DNA of 64,000 nucleotides, from NCBI GenBank assembly GCA_033964015.1, contig CM066924.1, positions 22,068,280 to 22,132,279 of the forward strand, given 5' to 3'. Of this stretch, positions 46,301-56,188 are shown one piece after another (the stretch's first letter is position 1; each line of letters opens with the position of its first letter). The notes under the pieces are model-generated. The model had not been told where the DNA came from. It searched no databases and saw nothing but the letters and a program-made list of their open reading frames with translations. Made by a program: the position numbers and the translations under genes. This DNA is from Scolanthus callimorphus. Its lineage: Eukaryota > Cnidaria > Anthozoa > Actiniaria > Edwardsiidae.

Positions 46301-47603
46301 TAGGGTAAAGAAGTTTATCTTCGCCAAATAACGGACAACCTAACTAAAAAGGGCCAGGGCCGGCCAGGGCGTTACTGTGCGACTACGTCAACCGGGCCAT
46401 CCCGTAAAAAGTTCATCATTTAGAGATTCAAACCATTTTAAGCAAATTTAATACCTGCAATACATCTGACGATGAGTAATTAAGTGTTTTGAAGTTATTT
46501 CTGCCCATAATTTCCACAATTTTTACGAGAAAAGCAATATTTCGGTGTCTCAGATCTCAAGAATGTCGAGATCCTTTGTTCTGTACTCGCTTTCTGATTG
46601 GCTAACTTCTTACAAAATGGCCCGGTTGACGTAGTCGCACAGTAAATATGCATAATCGAATTATCAACAATAAAATTATCAACAACAAAATCATCAACAA
46701 CAAAATAATCAACAACAAAATACTATCGGCTGGAACAGCAAAGCAAAAATCGAGACCAAACACATGTACGTGAGGCTGAGAAATTGTTGATTTATTTGAA
46801 AGCAATAGAAAATTAGAAAATTGTGTATTTCGATTTTGACAATGCATTTCTTTCAAAAGATCTAATCACCTGCACTTTGTAATTATCACATTATTGGGAC
46901 AGGATCTCGGCAATTCAATTAGGTCTTGTATGAACGCACTTTTGCATCCGCATCTAGTAATTAAGCATACAATTAAATAATGGCTCTTTTGTGAATTTTT
47001 TAAGCAGCTGGTTTTAGACTCCATTAAAAACATAATTTTCATACATTTCTTATCATGGTCATTAGAGTTACAGTGAAAACACTCTAACAACCCTGAACGC
47101 TCTGCAATATTATTCAGGTTCTTTATTTCTGCCTTGTTTTTTTATTAGTTAGATGCTATTTTATCAAAAATGGGAATAAATCTTAAGCTGAACACAATTT
47201 TGGCATTTGCAGTCTTTTATGTGCACTTTTGAAGGGGAAATTGACAATCCTTCCATAAAAATGTCCAAAAACGTCAAAATAATGTCTGAAAAATGTTCAA
47301 ACGTCCACGGTCAGAGTGTTATTACTGTAAAACGATAAGGCGGTTAACAACCTAATGTTGTTAAACTTAAAAAAAAACTTATTCGATAAGCCATCTTCCG
47401 TGACAATGTTTCCGTAATGAGGACAATTATATGACAAACATTGGTCGAATCCTGCACTAGAAAGCATTGAATCATACTTAAAAACAATAAACAAGCGAAG
47501 TAAAATGAGGAAAGCAGGCTAACGAACAAGCTTTTGAGAACCAACCTTCAGGATTGTCGGCAAAAACAAGACCCACGAAGGCGACAGCCAATAAAAACCT
47601 CAT
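40386..47603 (-). CDS. Secreted astacin metalloprotease with ShKT module, eight exons
   Basis: Exons on the minus strand, in order: 47603-47546, 44948-44775, 44401-44278, 42940-42849, 42704-42621, 41966-41824, 41586-41460, 40491-40386; all phases agree. Exon 1 encodes a signal peptide ([15 protein letters not shown]). Exon 2 is the propeptide and maturation region ending in [12 protein letters not shown]. Exons 3-7 are the astacin catalytic domain: TCIRFELR, a GCSSMVGR segment, zinc site [12 protein letters not shown] split by an intron, SRPDRDEYV, and the Met-turn YDYGSVMHY. The domain ends LMYKC and is followed by a Gly9-Pro linker. Exon 8 carries a six-Cys ShKT-type pattern, but its first two Cys and last four Cys are in different frames, so the module is broken by about one base near a CCCCGGGG run. 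Cnidarian relatives act in development, digestion or venom; the role here is not decided by sequence. Confidence 0.87.
40842..41115. repeat. Dispersed repeat family F, diverged copy
   Basis: CAGAAACCATCCATGGGAAAA and TGGATGGGATTCTGTAGAAA motifs match 43055-43410 and 53495-53640. It is interrupted by a GGGGGTGCTGGAGCACCCCC palindrome. It lies in the last astacin intron. Confidence 0.5.
41207..41384. mobile_element. TIR element in last astacin intron
   Basis: Left CCTCATCTCGGCTTGGGCGT and the right complement of ACGCCCGAGCCGAGGAGG. Arms extend through TAATGTTTTTCCATTTTAGATC, about 40 bp. Confidence 0.75.
41862..42131 (-). repeat. 140-bp tandem duplication that copies part of an astacin exon
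   Basis: TACTGAACGCTC(T/A)ACTGTCATAG starts at 41862 and again at 42002. The repeated unit holds the splice acceptor and the 5' part of exon 41966-41824 through the Met-turn YDYGSVMHY. The extra copy (upstream on the coding strand, about 42107-42003) reaches a TGA just after MHYDS, so using it would truncate the enzyme. Confidence 0.85.
42339..42582. mobile_element. TTAA-flanked TIR element family B, copy 2
   Basis: TTAA at 42339-42342 and 42579-42582, with ends AGGGCCTGTTTCAGCC and complement GGCTGACACAGGCTCT. It shares TATTAGAAGACGAATTACGA and CTATATTCTCTAAATCAGCC with 16186-16415. It lies in the astacin intron 30 bp from exon 42704-42621. Confidence 0.8.
43055..43410. mobile_element. Dispersed palindromic repeat family F, two adjacent copies
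   Basis: Two imperfect hairpins, about 43055-43215 and 43235-43410, share TTTCTGCAGAAA(C)CCATCCATGG ends and CATGGGAAGTGTTCGGAAT cores. Another copy is at 53495-53640. In the astacin intron. Confidence 0.7.
43476..43800 (-). repeat. Dispersed repeat family E, copy 2
   Basis: Blocks CGTTGCAAAACGTCCTTATT, TTTGGAAGGT, ATATCTTAGCGA, GAGAAACTTCGTTCCCTTGG and CCCGCGCGGATT match 45955-46290 in the same order. Confidence 0.7.
44121..44270. mobile_element. TIR element directly beside an astacin splice donor
   Basis: Ends TAGCCGGCTCTCCAGTGG and complement CCACTGGAGAGCCAGCTA, with an inner GGGATTCCTGTGTC / GACACAGGAATCCC hairpin. Its edge is within about 5 bp of the GTATGT donor (44277-44272) of exon 44401-44278. 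Confidence 0.8.
44423..44765. repeat. A-rich (AAAC/AAAT)n simple repeat
   Basis: The intron between astacin exons 2 and 3 is mostly degenerate AAACA and AAATA units, with no other signal. Confidence 0.6.
44921..45545 (-). repeat. 125-bp tandem array capturing the propeptide exon acceptor, five copies
   Basis: AGCTTTGGGTCGTCAACTCC begins at 44921, 45046, 45171, 45296 and (one variant) 45421, an exact 125-bp period. Each unit contains, on the minus strand, the exon 2 acceptor (TTCATCTAG) and its first codons ([10 protein letters not shown]). Only the 44921 copy continues into full exon 2. Confidence 0.93.
45546..45795. repeat. Degenerate 33-bp repeats
   Basis: Copies of CACTGTCTAAAAACAGAGCT + CCATAAATACAGA with AGATTTAGG variants; the same motif forms part of the 125-bp unit. 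A stray copy lies near 59250-59285. Confidence 0.75.
45955..46290 (-). repeat. Dispersed repeat family E, copy 3
   Basis: Aligns with 43476-43800 (GACGTTGCAAAACTTCCTTATT, GGTCGCCATTTTG, GCAGCCCGCGCGGATT) and in reverse with 5264-5350. In the first astacin intron. Confidence 0.7.
46372..46645. mobile_element. TIR element with perfect 29-bp ends
   Basis: The left end TTACTGTGCGACTACGTCAA+CCGGGCCAT is the exact complement of the right end at 46617-46645. A (AACAACAAAATM)n simple repeat follows (46655-46725). Perfect arms suggest a recent insertion, in the first astacin intron. Confidence 0.85.
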
Positions 47604-47652
47604 GGCGAAGTTCTGAAATTCCCCGAAGGTGCAACTTCCAAGCAAACATCAC

Positions 47653-47660
47653 ACTTTATA
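47653..47660 (-). promoter_or_regulatory. TATA box of astacin gene
   Basis: TATAAAGT on the minus strand, about 50 bp before the ATG at 47603, which allows a short 5' UTR. Confidence 0.6.
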
Positions 47661-48861
47661 GCTCACTTTGTTTTTACAACTGTGGAAGTTCTGCTCAGCT
47701 GAGGTTTAGTTTACCATTTCACGAGATTGATTCTGTGTAGGCACAAACACAGATTTTAAAGGTGGGTAAACGAGGAGTCTGTGTTTTTATTGTCCACTTA
47801 GAATATGTGCAGTTAGATAAGCAACTCTGGCAACTCTCTGAAAGCTGAGCTAAGTTTTCAAATTAATATTGAATTTAGCACAATATACGTCTTCAGTCTC
47901 TGATGAAGTTCAAATAAGAAAGCTCAGCAATCTTAGATAGTAGAGGCTTGTTTGTTGATACAATTCGTCGTCCAAAAGATCAAATAATAACTATAGTCAT
48001 TTAGGGGTATCGTTTATGAATTTAGGAAATATTAACACTAATAAAGAATAACAACCATTCCCTTTTAAGCATTGCACTAAGATACATGAAATAAATGCTT
48101 TAGTATGACGAAAAAGTAAAAAAAAAAATCACACAAAATGAAAGAAAGTATTCGTAAGAAAGTCGCACGAAAAATTGTGTGGTTTTAGCAAATTTAAATT
48201 ATTCAGAATTCAAAAACTTCTTTTCCGGGCTTCATTCCGCCCCAACAAGTTGTTTGTTTCTTGTTTGTAAAACTCGTTATTGAAATAAAAAAAGCTGAAT
48301 AGGCTTATCACAGCGTGGGAACAAAATACATTTGAGGAGAACAAAAATAGAAGAACAAAAATCGGTTTTAGGTTTGTATTTTTATCACGGTTTGTTTCGC
48401 TTTTCCTCGTTGCGAAAAGTATTGACAAGCAATCAACATGACATAAAATAACGAAGTGCTTTTATACAAAAAAACAACTTCAAATTTCAATACAAATATC
48501 CAGTATCATAGTATTTAGCACATCGATGCATTGCCCAAATATGGTCATCGAAACTCCAATGCAGTAAAAACCCGCTTTTTTATTAATTTTTTTCTGCGGT
48601 TAAGGCTAAATAATTTCTGACATGTTTCCTATAAGGTTCTTTTTAAAACTGGCGTCACACTAATTAAAAACTCAGACAAGCAAATATACGTTTCTCCCAT
48701 TTTCTGTTTTCTCTCTAAAGAACGATACAAAATGAATTGGTAAACTTGTAGTTCCACTCATTATATCAGAGCTTATATTTACTCCTATCCTGGCTCGTAT
48801 TTCGAGCGCGATCCTTCTGAATGAGATTTCAGAGGGATTGTTTGTCTGAGTCTCGTGATCC

Positions 48862-49200
48862 CGGGGGGGTGGGGGGGACTCCCATATTTTTGGGGCGGGG
48901 GTGCTCGTCTTACCTTTTAGGGTTTAAAATCAGGCCTCTGGTACCTTTTATAGGGGGTAAAATTCGAAAAATTGCAATTTTTTTCTAAATAGGTACCTGT
49001 TAGAGATCCGTTCTAGCAAATTAAGCAAATCACACTTGTTGGTAGCCTGAATTTCAGACGTATTTTCCCTCGTAAAAAAATACGAGAGAAAATTACGAGG
49101 GAAAATACGTCTTGTTGGTACCTTTTAGGGGTTAAAATCAACTAAGCGACGCCAGTTTAGGTACCTTTTAGGGGTAAAATCGAAAGTTCCCGACGAGCTG
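48862..49200. mobile_element. TIR family G, degraded copy with inserted hairpin
   Basis: Starts CGGGGGGG..GGACTCCCATATTTTTGGGG like 58172-58618 and has several CTTTTAGGGGTTAAAATC units. A 55-bp hairpin GACGTATTTTCCCTCGTA / TACGAGGGAAAATACGTC interrupts it at 49057-49111. Confidence 0.65.
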
Positions 49201-49759
49201 TGCTAGCAGAGGCCACTTCTATCTTGCTCTGTACAGAGGCTACTTTTCGGTAGTTGAAAAGCACAAGAAAAAAACACTAAAAGTAAAAGAAAATGCAGGG
49301 AGATAAAAAGTAGCATCTGCTCGCAGGGAATCGTCGACTAAGTACCAGACGATATTCTGATGCGCAATCTCGCAGGATAGTTGCTAAGTATTCGAAGCAT
49401 AAGTAGAAAAAGACTTATTTCAAGTTTATTCATTACAGAAATTAAAAAGATTGCAAAGCAGCGAATTAGAAAAAAAAAAGAAGAAAAACGTAAAATTCAC
49501 AAAAAAATACGCTAAGATCATAAAAGATACCTCCGGGGAGGGTTGCAGAAATCCCCCAAATATAACGCGCAAGCTTCTGAGCCTGGTTAGGCAGAAGAAA
49601 ATTACTTCTACGGCTAACAAAAAAATTCCGGCACTCGTGCCAGGAAAAAAATAACCTCCCCCAGAAATATCAAAGGGTTCTCCCTCGATTTAAGCTAATC
49701 AGAAACCAAATTGAAACTATACAAACTGCAGCACTGTAGACGCCTTTACTCGATAAACA

Positions 49760-49936
49760 GGCGTTAGTTGGCTGTTTTTAGGTCGTCGTTTTATGGCGAG
49801 AATCGAGCGAGAATCCCGATGCGAGCCCGTTTTGTCACTCGCCGTAGACCGAATTTTGACCCGTCCAAGATGGCCCGCATCGGGATTCTCGCTCGATTCT
49901 CGCCATAAAATGACCTAAAAACATACAATCAACGCC
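49760..49936. mobile_element. TIR element with about 60-bp arms
   Basis: GGCGTTAGTTGGCTGTTTTT ... GGCGAGAATCGAGCGAGAAT / complement, ending CAACGCC. The core is a few tens of bp (CGTTTTGTCACTCGCC). Confidence 0.8.
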
Positions 49937-51496
49937 TGCTAGCAGGCTAACCAGAAAATGCAAGGTTGGATGTATTTTTTTGCCATTCATAATTTCACAA
50001 TGAAACGAAATAAAACAAAATGAGGTGAATGGGAATTTTCAAGGCATTGTAATCCATTATAAGCTATTACCGTGGAAACATGACGTCGCAAGTACAGACG
50101 CGCAGCTGGGAGACGAAGGGTTCTTTTGCTGATTTCTTGAGTAGATTTTAAATTAAAAAGTAAAAAAATGGCACCTACTTTTCAATCTTTTAATTATGTT
50201 GTTATTTTTCTCAGTTAATTTCACGTCTTTTGTATTTAAAAATATCAAAAGAAAATAAAGGTTTACCAAAATAAGTTCAGAAATTTAAAGATGTCCGCTT
50301 GTTCTAGACACAACCTTCGGACTGAAACCACTAAAAATAGTTAACCTGTGAGTATAATGTACGGGATGAGAAGGAATTGCCACTTATCTTTCAAATTTGT
50401 TTTTACAGTTTAAAGGCTTCTCGCCGGCACCGTCTGTCAATGTAATACCTAATGCGTCAAAGGATTCCATAAATGGCTTTCTAGACTGCAGTTGAACCTC
50501 CGAATCGTCCGTTGCAAGACAAGCCAAGACATACCCGAGACGATAAGTAGAAATGACGGTCGAAGTTACCCGAGAGAGAGAAATAACTGATTAAAATATT
50601 TCAATATACATCTCGGCAAGAAAGTCATAAGGCGCAAAGTCAAATCCGAAGAGAAGCAATTTAAAGATAGAAAGTATCTCAAAACTTAAATCCAAAAGCG
50701 TTTTGCCTTAAGAAAGACGCTTTGGCTGACGTGTTAAACAGACAGTCATAAATCGAGACTGGTAAAGCGGCAATTAGCGCAAAAGTGATCCCAACGAATT
50801 CTAAAGATCTAAAGATTGAATTCTAAAGATTGAAGCTCCTCAAGTCAAGTAGAACAGGAAAACGAAGGAAAATAAATACAGAAGAACTAATGCAGAGGAA
50901 CATCACAAGAAAGAAGAGATGCCAGAAACTGAAAATAACATGGGCATAATAGAACTGAAAGTGTTGTTATACCTATGAGATTATCATCATTAATATAACG
51001 GAGGTTAGAGCAGCCGGCCAAAGACAATCTATCAAGTGTGATTTGCAACATTTGTAACACGACTCGCCTCGCTGGAGAAGCGAGCATTGAAAGAAAAAGA
51101 CGAGAAAAACAAAAAAGGCGATAATTTATCAGTGGACAGTACCGTTTGTTGGATGAGCCCTTATAGCCACAACACAGAAAACACATTTGGAAACAGCGGC
51201 AAGGCGTAAAAGAATGTAAGAAGGTGAACATCTGTGGAGGTTTTGATTCGATGGATAGGCAAGTGTTACGGTTAAAGAAGAAATATGCGAGGAGCTCTAT
51301 TTGAACTCAGGTCCAACAGTCATCGATCATCTACCAATTCTCACGCTTCATAGCCCGGAGGAACTGATAAAATTTCTGAAAAATAACATAAAAGTTTCGG
51401 CGACGAAAAGAAAGGATACTAAGTGTAATTAATTAAAAACGCAATTAGCGATTTACTTAAAGTTAGGAAACCGGAACGAGTTTTCAAAACAAAAAC

Positions 51497-52669
51497 ATGG
51501 ACAACAGCACAAGCAATCCACTAAACCGATCGGAGCCATGTTTCTTGAAGGAATACTCCGCAGACTCGCAGTACCAGTACTATAGAATCACAAGCTTTGC
51601 CACGGCGTCTTTGAACCTCACAAGTGCATTATGGGTGATGGTTGGGAACTTGAGCATCCTCGTCGCGGTGGCAAAAATCAAGCAGCTCCAGCTCCCCTCG
51701 ACTTTGCTACTTCTCAGCCTCGTAACCAATGACTTCTTAGTCGGAATTGCACTCCAACCTTTGGCGATTTCGCGGTCTATCCTTTGGCTACAAGCGGACA
51801 AGTTTTGTAAACCCATGACTATAGATGTCGCAAGAATGTTCTTTATATATTTCTGCCGATGTAATTCGCTCCTGAGCTTACTCTGTCTGAGTGTGGAGCG
51901 TTATATAGCTATTTCATTTCCTGAACGGTACAAGAACATTGTTACTAAGAAGCGAGTGACAGTTGCTATAGCGACTGTGTGGGGGTTCAACCTCTTGTTG
52001 ACCGTTATCGTTCAGTTCTTCATCTCGGATCAAGCCCAAAACACTATGAAGTCCGTACCATTTGGAATTATGGGTGGCTTAATTTTCTTTGCACAGGTGT
52101 CAGTTCTGAGAGTTTTTCGTCGCAATCGCATCGATTCAAGTGAAACTTCACTTGAAGAACTCAACGCCCTTAGATCTCGCGTGAAGTTTGAGAAAAGAGC
52201 TGCAATTACGCTCTTGTGGATTTTGGCAGCTTTTCTCGTCAGCTACCTGCCAATCATCGTTATTTTCCTTATAAGGGCAACAAATGGGCGGAACTACTTG
52301 AGACTGACAACTCAATGGTTAGAGCTGATGCTCTACCTCAACTCAGCTATCAACCCCATAATATATTTCCACAGGTATACCAATCTAAGAAACGAGGTCA
52401 AGGATATTTTGTGCTCTAATTTGTGCTCGCGAGAGCTGTATACTGCCGCTGACCACAGAAATGTTAATCAGGAAAGGGAAGCTTCGACGCATCGCGGGCT
52501 CGCAAGTCGAGGAAATGAAATTGAGTATCAAAGTTCGACAAGGACACCCTTTCCACCAAGCCCAACCTTTGATTTGCCATTACAAAACACAGGGATCCCT
52601 ATTCAAGACAACACTGCTCATAGCCCTCGGTTGGAAAGCGGACACGTCAATGTGGAAATTGCACCGTAA
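51497..52669 (+). CDS. Intronless class A (rhodopsin-like) G-protein-coupled receptor
   Basis: 390 residues, seven hydrophobic segments. Two or more N-glycosylation sites lie in the N-terminus (NST, NRS). TM1 has GN at 50-51. TM2 is SLVTNDFLVG with the sodium-site Asp79. Cys104 is at the top of TM3. ERY at 134-136 stands in for DRY. TM6 has FLVSYLP where CWxP is usual, and TM7 ends in NPIIY at 286-290. The expected Cys in extracellular loop 2 is absent and that loop is short. A Ser/Thr-rich tail of about 90 residues follows. It is a plasma-membrane receptor; the ligand cannot be named, though the pattern recalls the expanded orphan amine/melatonin/adenosine-like receptors of cnidarians. The start is the first ATG after in-frame stops. 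The stop codon overlaps the edge of a TIR element. Confidence 0.92.
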   Translation: MDNSTSNPLNRSEPCFLKEYSADSQYQYYRITSFATASLNLTSALWVMVGNLSILVAVAKIKQLQLPSTLLLLSLVTNDFLVGIALQPLAISRSILWLQADKFCKPMTIDVARMFFIYFCRCNSLLSLLCLSVERYIAISFPERYKNIVTKKRVTVAIATVWGFNLLLTVIVQFFISDQAQNTMKSVPFGIMGGLIFFAQVSVLRVFRRNRIDSSETSLEELNALRSRVKFEKRAAITLLWILAAFLVSYLPIIVIFLIRATNGRNYLRLTTQWLELMLYLNSAINPIIYFHRYTNLRNEVKDILCSNLCSRELYTAADHRNVNQEREASTHRGLASRGNEIEYQSSTRTPFPPSPTFDLPLQNTGIPIQDNTAHSPRLESGHVNVEIAP

Positions 52670-52799
52670 TAGAGCGGATTTCAGAGACTGCCGTGAGTAA
52701 TTCGCAATTACTTTGTAATTACTCCTATAGGTTTTATTCAGATATGGTGTAATTACTTTGCGATTGGTTTCACGTTAGTCATGTGAAAACCGCTCTATT
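52668..52799. mobile_element. TIR element starting at the GPCR stop codon
   Basis: AATAGAGCGGATTTCA on the left, complement TGAAAACCGCTCTATT on the right. The core has GAGTAATTCGCAATTAC / GTAATTACTC inverted repeats. The first base lies inside the TAA stop. Confidence 0.7.
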
Positions 52800-53003
52800 T
52801 CACTCCACATTAGAGTAACCAGAACTGAGGTGCCTCAATGGTGTTCTCACGGGTAAAAAGAAAAAACTAGTAAATAAACAAACAAACAAAAAAGACAAGG
52901 GAAATCACCACAGCGATATCAGTTACGTAATAGCCGTACTGACCACAGGTATCCCGCGTAAAAACTGACTCCTCAAAGTAACGAAGTCAAAGGTGATAAA
53001 TTT

Positions 53004-53300
53004 CTTACTACGATTTTCATAATTCTGCGAACTCTACGCCAACCAACAAAACACGTTTTGGCTTCCGTCAATCAAACGAGTGAACAACTCTGGGTGATTT
53101 CACGGAGGCTTTGACAGATCCTGTGAACCGATAGGGGCTAGCTAGGCTTCAAAACACAATTTTTCACTGTAAAATGCAAACCAAACTCAGAAAACATGCG
53201 TGGACTTGACTTAAAAGGTTTGATTGACAGAAGCCAAAACGCAGTTTGGCGTTCGGAAATGTCAAGTGGGAGTTCGCGGAATTATAGAAATCACAGTAAC
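53004..53300. mobile_element. Dispersed TIR-like repeat family I
   Basis: TTACTACGATTTTCATAATT left, complement AATTATAGAAATCACAGTAA right. Contains GGCTTCCGTCAATCAAACGA and AAAAGGTTTGATTGACAGAAG. A fragment of the left end also occurs at 11332-11400. Confidence 0.72.
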
Positions 53301-53494
53301 GGGCCCGACATTGTGGCTTGGTCATAACATGTAAATATTTATTGAAATAATAATTGGAAAACATGAATGATCCTTGAAACATTTTAGTTTAGTGTATTGA
53401 AACTCTTCTACAGTAAATTAAAGTCGAATAGAACTATGTTCTTGTTCGGATAGGTAAGGTAAGGTAAGGAACTATGTTTTCGGAATCGCAGAAA

Positions 53495-53640
53495 ATTTCT
53501 GCTGAAACCCATCCCTGGGAAAAGCTGAATTGCCCATGGTGAAAGAATGGGAAGTGTTCGGATTTCCAACGGCTATCCATTCTTCTACCATGGGAAATCT
53601 ATTCTCATCATTGGGTTTCTGCAGAAATTTCCTGTGAATC
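53495..53640. mobile_element. Dispersed palindromic repeat family F
   Basis: GAAAATTTCTGCTGAAACCC ... GGGTTTCTGCAGAAATTTC, with the GGGAAGTGTTCGGATTTCC core seen at 43055-43410. Confidence 0.68.
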
Positions 53641-53734
53641 AACACACCAAGCGAGAAAGGTTCTGAAAGCATCATAATCAGGATCGTCTGCGTCTAAAAA
53701 ACTACATTGTCTATTAGTATTTGTTATTATGGAT

Positions 53735-54038
53735 GAATAATTAATAATTAGACCTCGAGGCCGAATGTGCTATGATAAATAGATCATGAGCCCGAAGGCC
53801 GAATGGTCTATTGATATCACAGCACATGAGGACGAGAGGTCTAATTGTTTTAGTATAAACCAACTAGTTGGTCGGTTTTGGCAATGAATGCCATTATTTT
53901 ATGTTGAAAAAATCAAGTTTTCCTGCAAAGAAAGGTGGTGGTCTTGCCAGGTAAGGTCTATCACTAATAGACCATTAGTAGCTCAGCCAATCAGAATGCA
54001 GGATTTGTAATAGACCATTAGTTGGTTTATACTAAAGT
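53735..54038. mobile_element. Palindrome plus TIR element, relative of 39648-39954
   Basis: An AATTAGACCTCGAGGCCGAA ... AGGTCTAATTGTTTT palindrome is followed by a TIR element with ends TTTTAGTATAAACCAACTAG / complement TTGGTTTATACTAAA. The order is the reverse of that at 39648-39954. Confidence 0.7.
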
Positions 54039-54156
54039 AAAATAAACATAGACAATCTTTATTAGAGTGCCAGGTCATTACAGAGAGGTACATGGACATG
54101 AGTCACTAATATCTTCGTTCAGGAAGAAACAGTTTACCTGATTAGAAACACCACAC

Positions 54157-54335
54157 ATGAGGTGCGCGCGTAATACCAAGATGGACATTTCTGGTTGTGG
54201 TGTTTCTAAAAATAGAATTGTCCACCATAGACAAGGGCGCGCGCGTAATACCAAGATGGATACTTCTGGTTGTGGTGTTTCTAAAAATAGAATTTTCCAC
54301 CCTAGACAAGGGCGCGCGCGTATAATATCAAGATG
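54157..54335. repeat. About 75-bp tandem repeat, 2.4 copies
   Basis: CGCGTAATACCAAGATGGACA ... TTTCTAAAAATAGAATTGTC ... GACAAGGGCGCG, repeated at 54165, 54241 and partly at 54317. Confidence 0.85.
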
Positions 54336-54389
54336 GACACCTCTTATGATTATGCACTTCTGACAAATATAATCAAAAGTGCCTCCAGT

Positions 54390-55934
54390 TTAGAGACTTT
54401 TAAAAGTTGCAGAATACCCAATAGAGTTATCAACTCTAGTTTTTGGATTAAAGATGCCTAACGCAAACTCGACTGTTATAATCGGAGGTTCAATCGGCTT
54501 TGTTCTAAACGACTCCTCACGACTTGCCAAAGACGTTTCTATGTCTATTCCTTCCCGTCCATTTTCCATGCCATTCCTAGATTTTCCGGAAGCTGAGTTA
54601 TTGCGAAACCTTTTCGGTATTTCTAGTTTCCGTTTATCAAAATGAAACTGAGGAAGAGAAGTGTTTGATTTTCTCTTAGGTGTTGTCATAGCAACCAGAC
54701 CTAGCGTTTTGAAATGTAATTTCTTTTCGCTTTCGTTTCTGAAATCATCGTGTTTGTTGTGTCCATCCTCACGGCTTGTGTAGTTTCTGGTTGTGCTATT
54801 GTTCTTCTCTGTTCTGCTGTTATTGTTTGCTCTGTCATGGAGTTTCTTTTCCCGTATTGGATTCTCTAATATGAAACCTGTATCCTGAGATATCGCTGGG
54901 TCCTTGCTAGAAAATATACCAGCGGTACCACACCTTGTATTCCTCTGTCCGCCTTCCATCCAATCCAGTTCCTCATTTTTACACTCATTGTCATTCTCTT
55001 TATTCCATTCCTGAATTAACGATTCCTCCGACAATTTAACACAGCCAATGCTTTCATCAAGCTCGTTCAAATCTTCATCGTCAAAACGTCGAGTAATTCC
55101 AGTAACAGGGTTAATAAAATAATCTGGCGACGTACTCCGTAAATTATTGAGCCTATAAAACAAGTCCCTACTTCTAGTTTGGGGTAGCTGTGGACTGTGA
55201 CAGAGAATGATATCACTAAGAGGAGTCTGGGACCTAACATCCGGAGAATGTGATCCACGAAGGTATGTACTTTCAAAGTCGCCACTTGATTGGCTCCTCA
55301 TGTTGTCTCTCGTACAATCCTGACAAAACTCAGATCCTAAAATTTCACAAAAGTCTCGCCCCTTAGCTTTATCCAAACTTTTGATTTCTATGTAGCTGTG
55401 CTGGCGGCTACAAAGCTCAGTTTGATACCAATTATTCACGTAGCTCTCTCCGAACGTAACTCTTCTCGGAGAACAAGTACGAGCTCTTCTAAGAGTCATA
55501 CCCGAAACTGAAGCATAGTCGTGACTCGTTGTTCTTGGCGGAATCGCGTCTTGACGAATAAGAGTTTGTCTTCTTGACCCTGAAAGTGATTTTCCACGAT
55601 GGTGTCTTTCTGAGAGCCTGCTAAGTTCATCTAAAGAGCTCCAACTGGCGGGAATTGCAGTTTGGGCCCTCTTTTTTCTTGGCCGAAATGCCTTGCTAAA
55701 GTTTGGAAGGTATTCACAACTTGTAGAACTCATTATCTTGTAATTCTTCCAGCCATACAGAGCTATCCTGGCCCTATTTTGTTGGCTTGCCTCGAATTTC
55801 ACTGCCTTTAGTTTGTTGAAGGATGATCTTTTATCTTGTCGCTTCTCTGTGTTTTCCCAGATAAAAAAGCTTTCAAGTGCAACCACTTTATGTGAGTCTT
55901 CTATATTTATAGAATGTGCTATGCAACTCATCAA
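54390..55934 (-). CDS. Uncharacterised, mostly disordered protein
   Basis: One uninterrupted ORF of 514 codons, with no repeat structure that would explain it. I do not recognise the family. It is rich in Ser, Arg, Asn and Glu with few hydrophobic stretches. Basic N-terminal third (RPRKKRAQT, SRRQTLIRQD, RRARTCSPRRVTFGESY), acidic centre (RRFDDEDLNELDESIG, WNKENDNECKNEELDW) and basic C-terminal third (TPKRKSNTS, DKRKLEIPKRFRNNS). No signal peptide or membrane segment. RRVTFG is the kind of RVxF-like short motif that can dock protein phosphatase 1, but this is only suggestive. Met68 (MSSTSCEYL) is an alternative start. It could be the large last exon of a longer gene. Confidence 0.6.
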   Translation of the reverse strand: MMSCIAHSINIEDSHKVVALESFFIWENTEKRQDKRSSFNKLKAVKFEASQQNRARIALYGWKNYKIMSSTSCEYLPNFSKAFRPRKKRAQTAIPASWSSLDELSRLSERHHRGKSLSGSRRQTLIRQDAIPPRTTSHDYASVSGMTLRRARTCSPRRVTFGESYVNNWYQTELCSRQHSYIEIKSLDKAKGRDFCEILGSEFCQDCTRDNMRSQSSGDFESTYLRGSHSPDVRSQTPLSDIILCHSPQLPQTRSRDLFYRLNNLRSTSPDYFINPVTGITRRFDDEDLNELDESIGCVKLSEESLIQEWNKENDNECKNEELDWMEGGQRNTRCGTAGIFSSKDPAISQDTGFILENPIREKKLHDRANNNSRTEKNNSTTRNYTSREDGHNKHDDFRNESEKKLHFKTLGLVAMTTPKRKSNTSLPQFHFDKRKLEIPKRFRNNSASGKSRNGMENGREGIDIETSLASREESFRTKPIEPPIITVEFALGIFNPKTRVDNSIGYSATFKSL

Positions 55935-56188
55935 GTTTCATCAAATAAAATGGTCCAATCCTTCGTCCTTCGGCTTTCCAGGCTATTGATACGTATCCCA
56001 GGCTTACTAATATTAAGTTTGCCAAGTTCTTGTCAATGGCGAATCAAAACAACGAGAACTCTGCTTTCATCAGTAAAACGGTAAAACATCCGCTTTCAAC
56101 AGATTCTTAATCAATGTCAATGAAATTACTTGCGGTGAATTTATATATTACTCTTCCTAACACACTTTTCCCAAATGAGTGGCCTCCG

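Larger units (their letters stand above)
47661..51496. other. Intergenic region, astacin to GPCR
   Basis: The two flanking genes are divergently transcribed. Contents: repeat J (48655-48760; again at 60255-60358), TIR family G remnant (48862-49200) and a TIR element (49760-49936). The remaining AT-rich DNA and the 51231-50887 minus ORF show no recognised domain. Confidence 0.5.
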
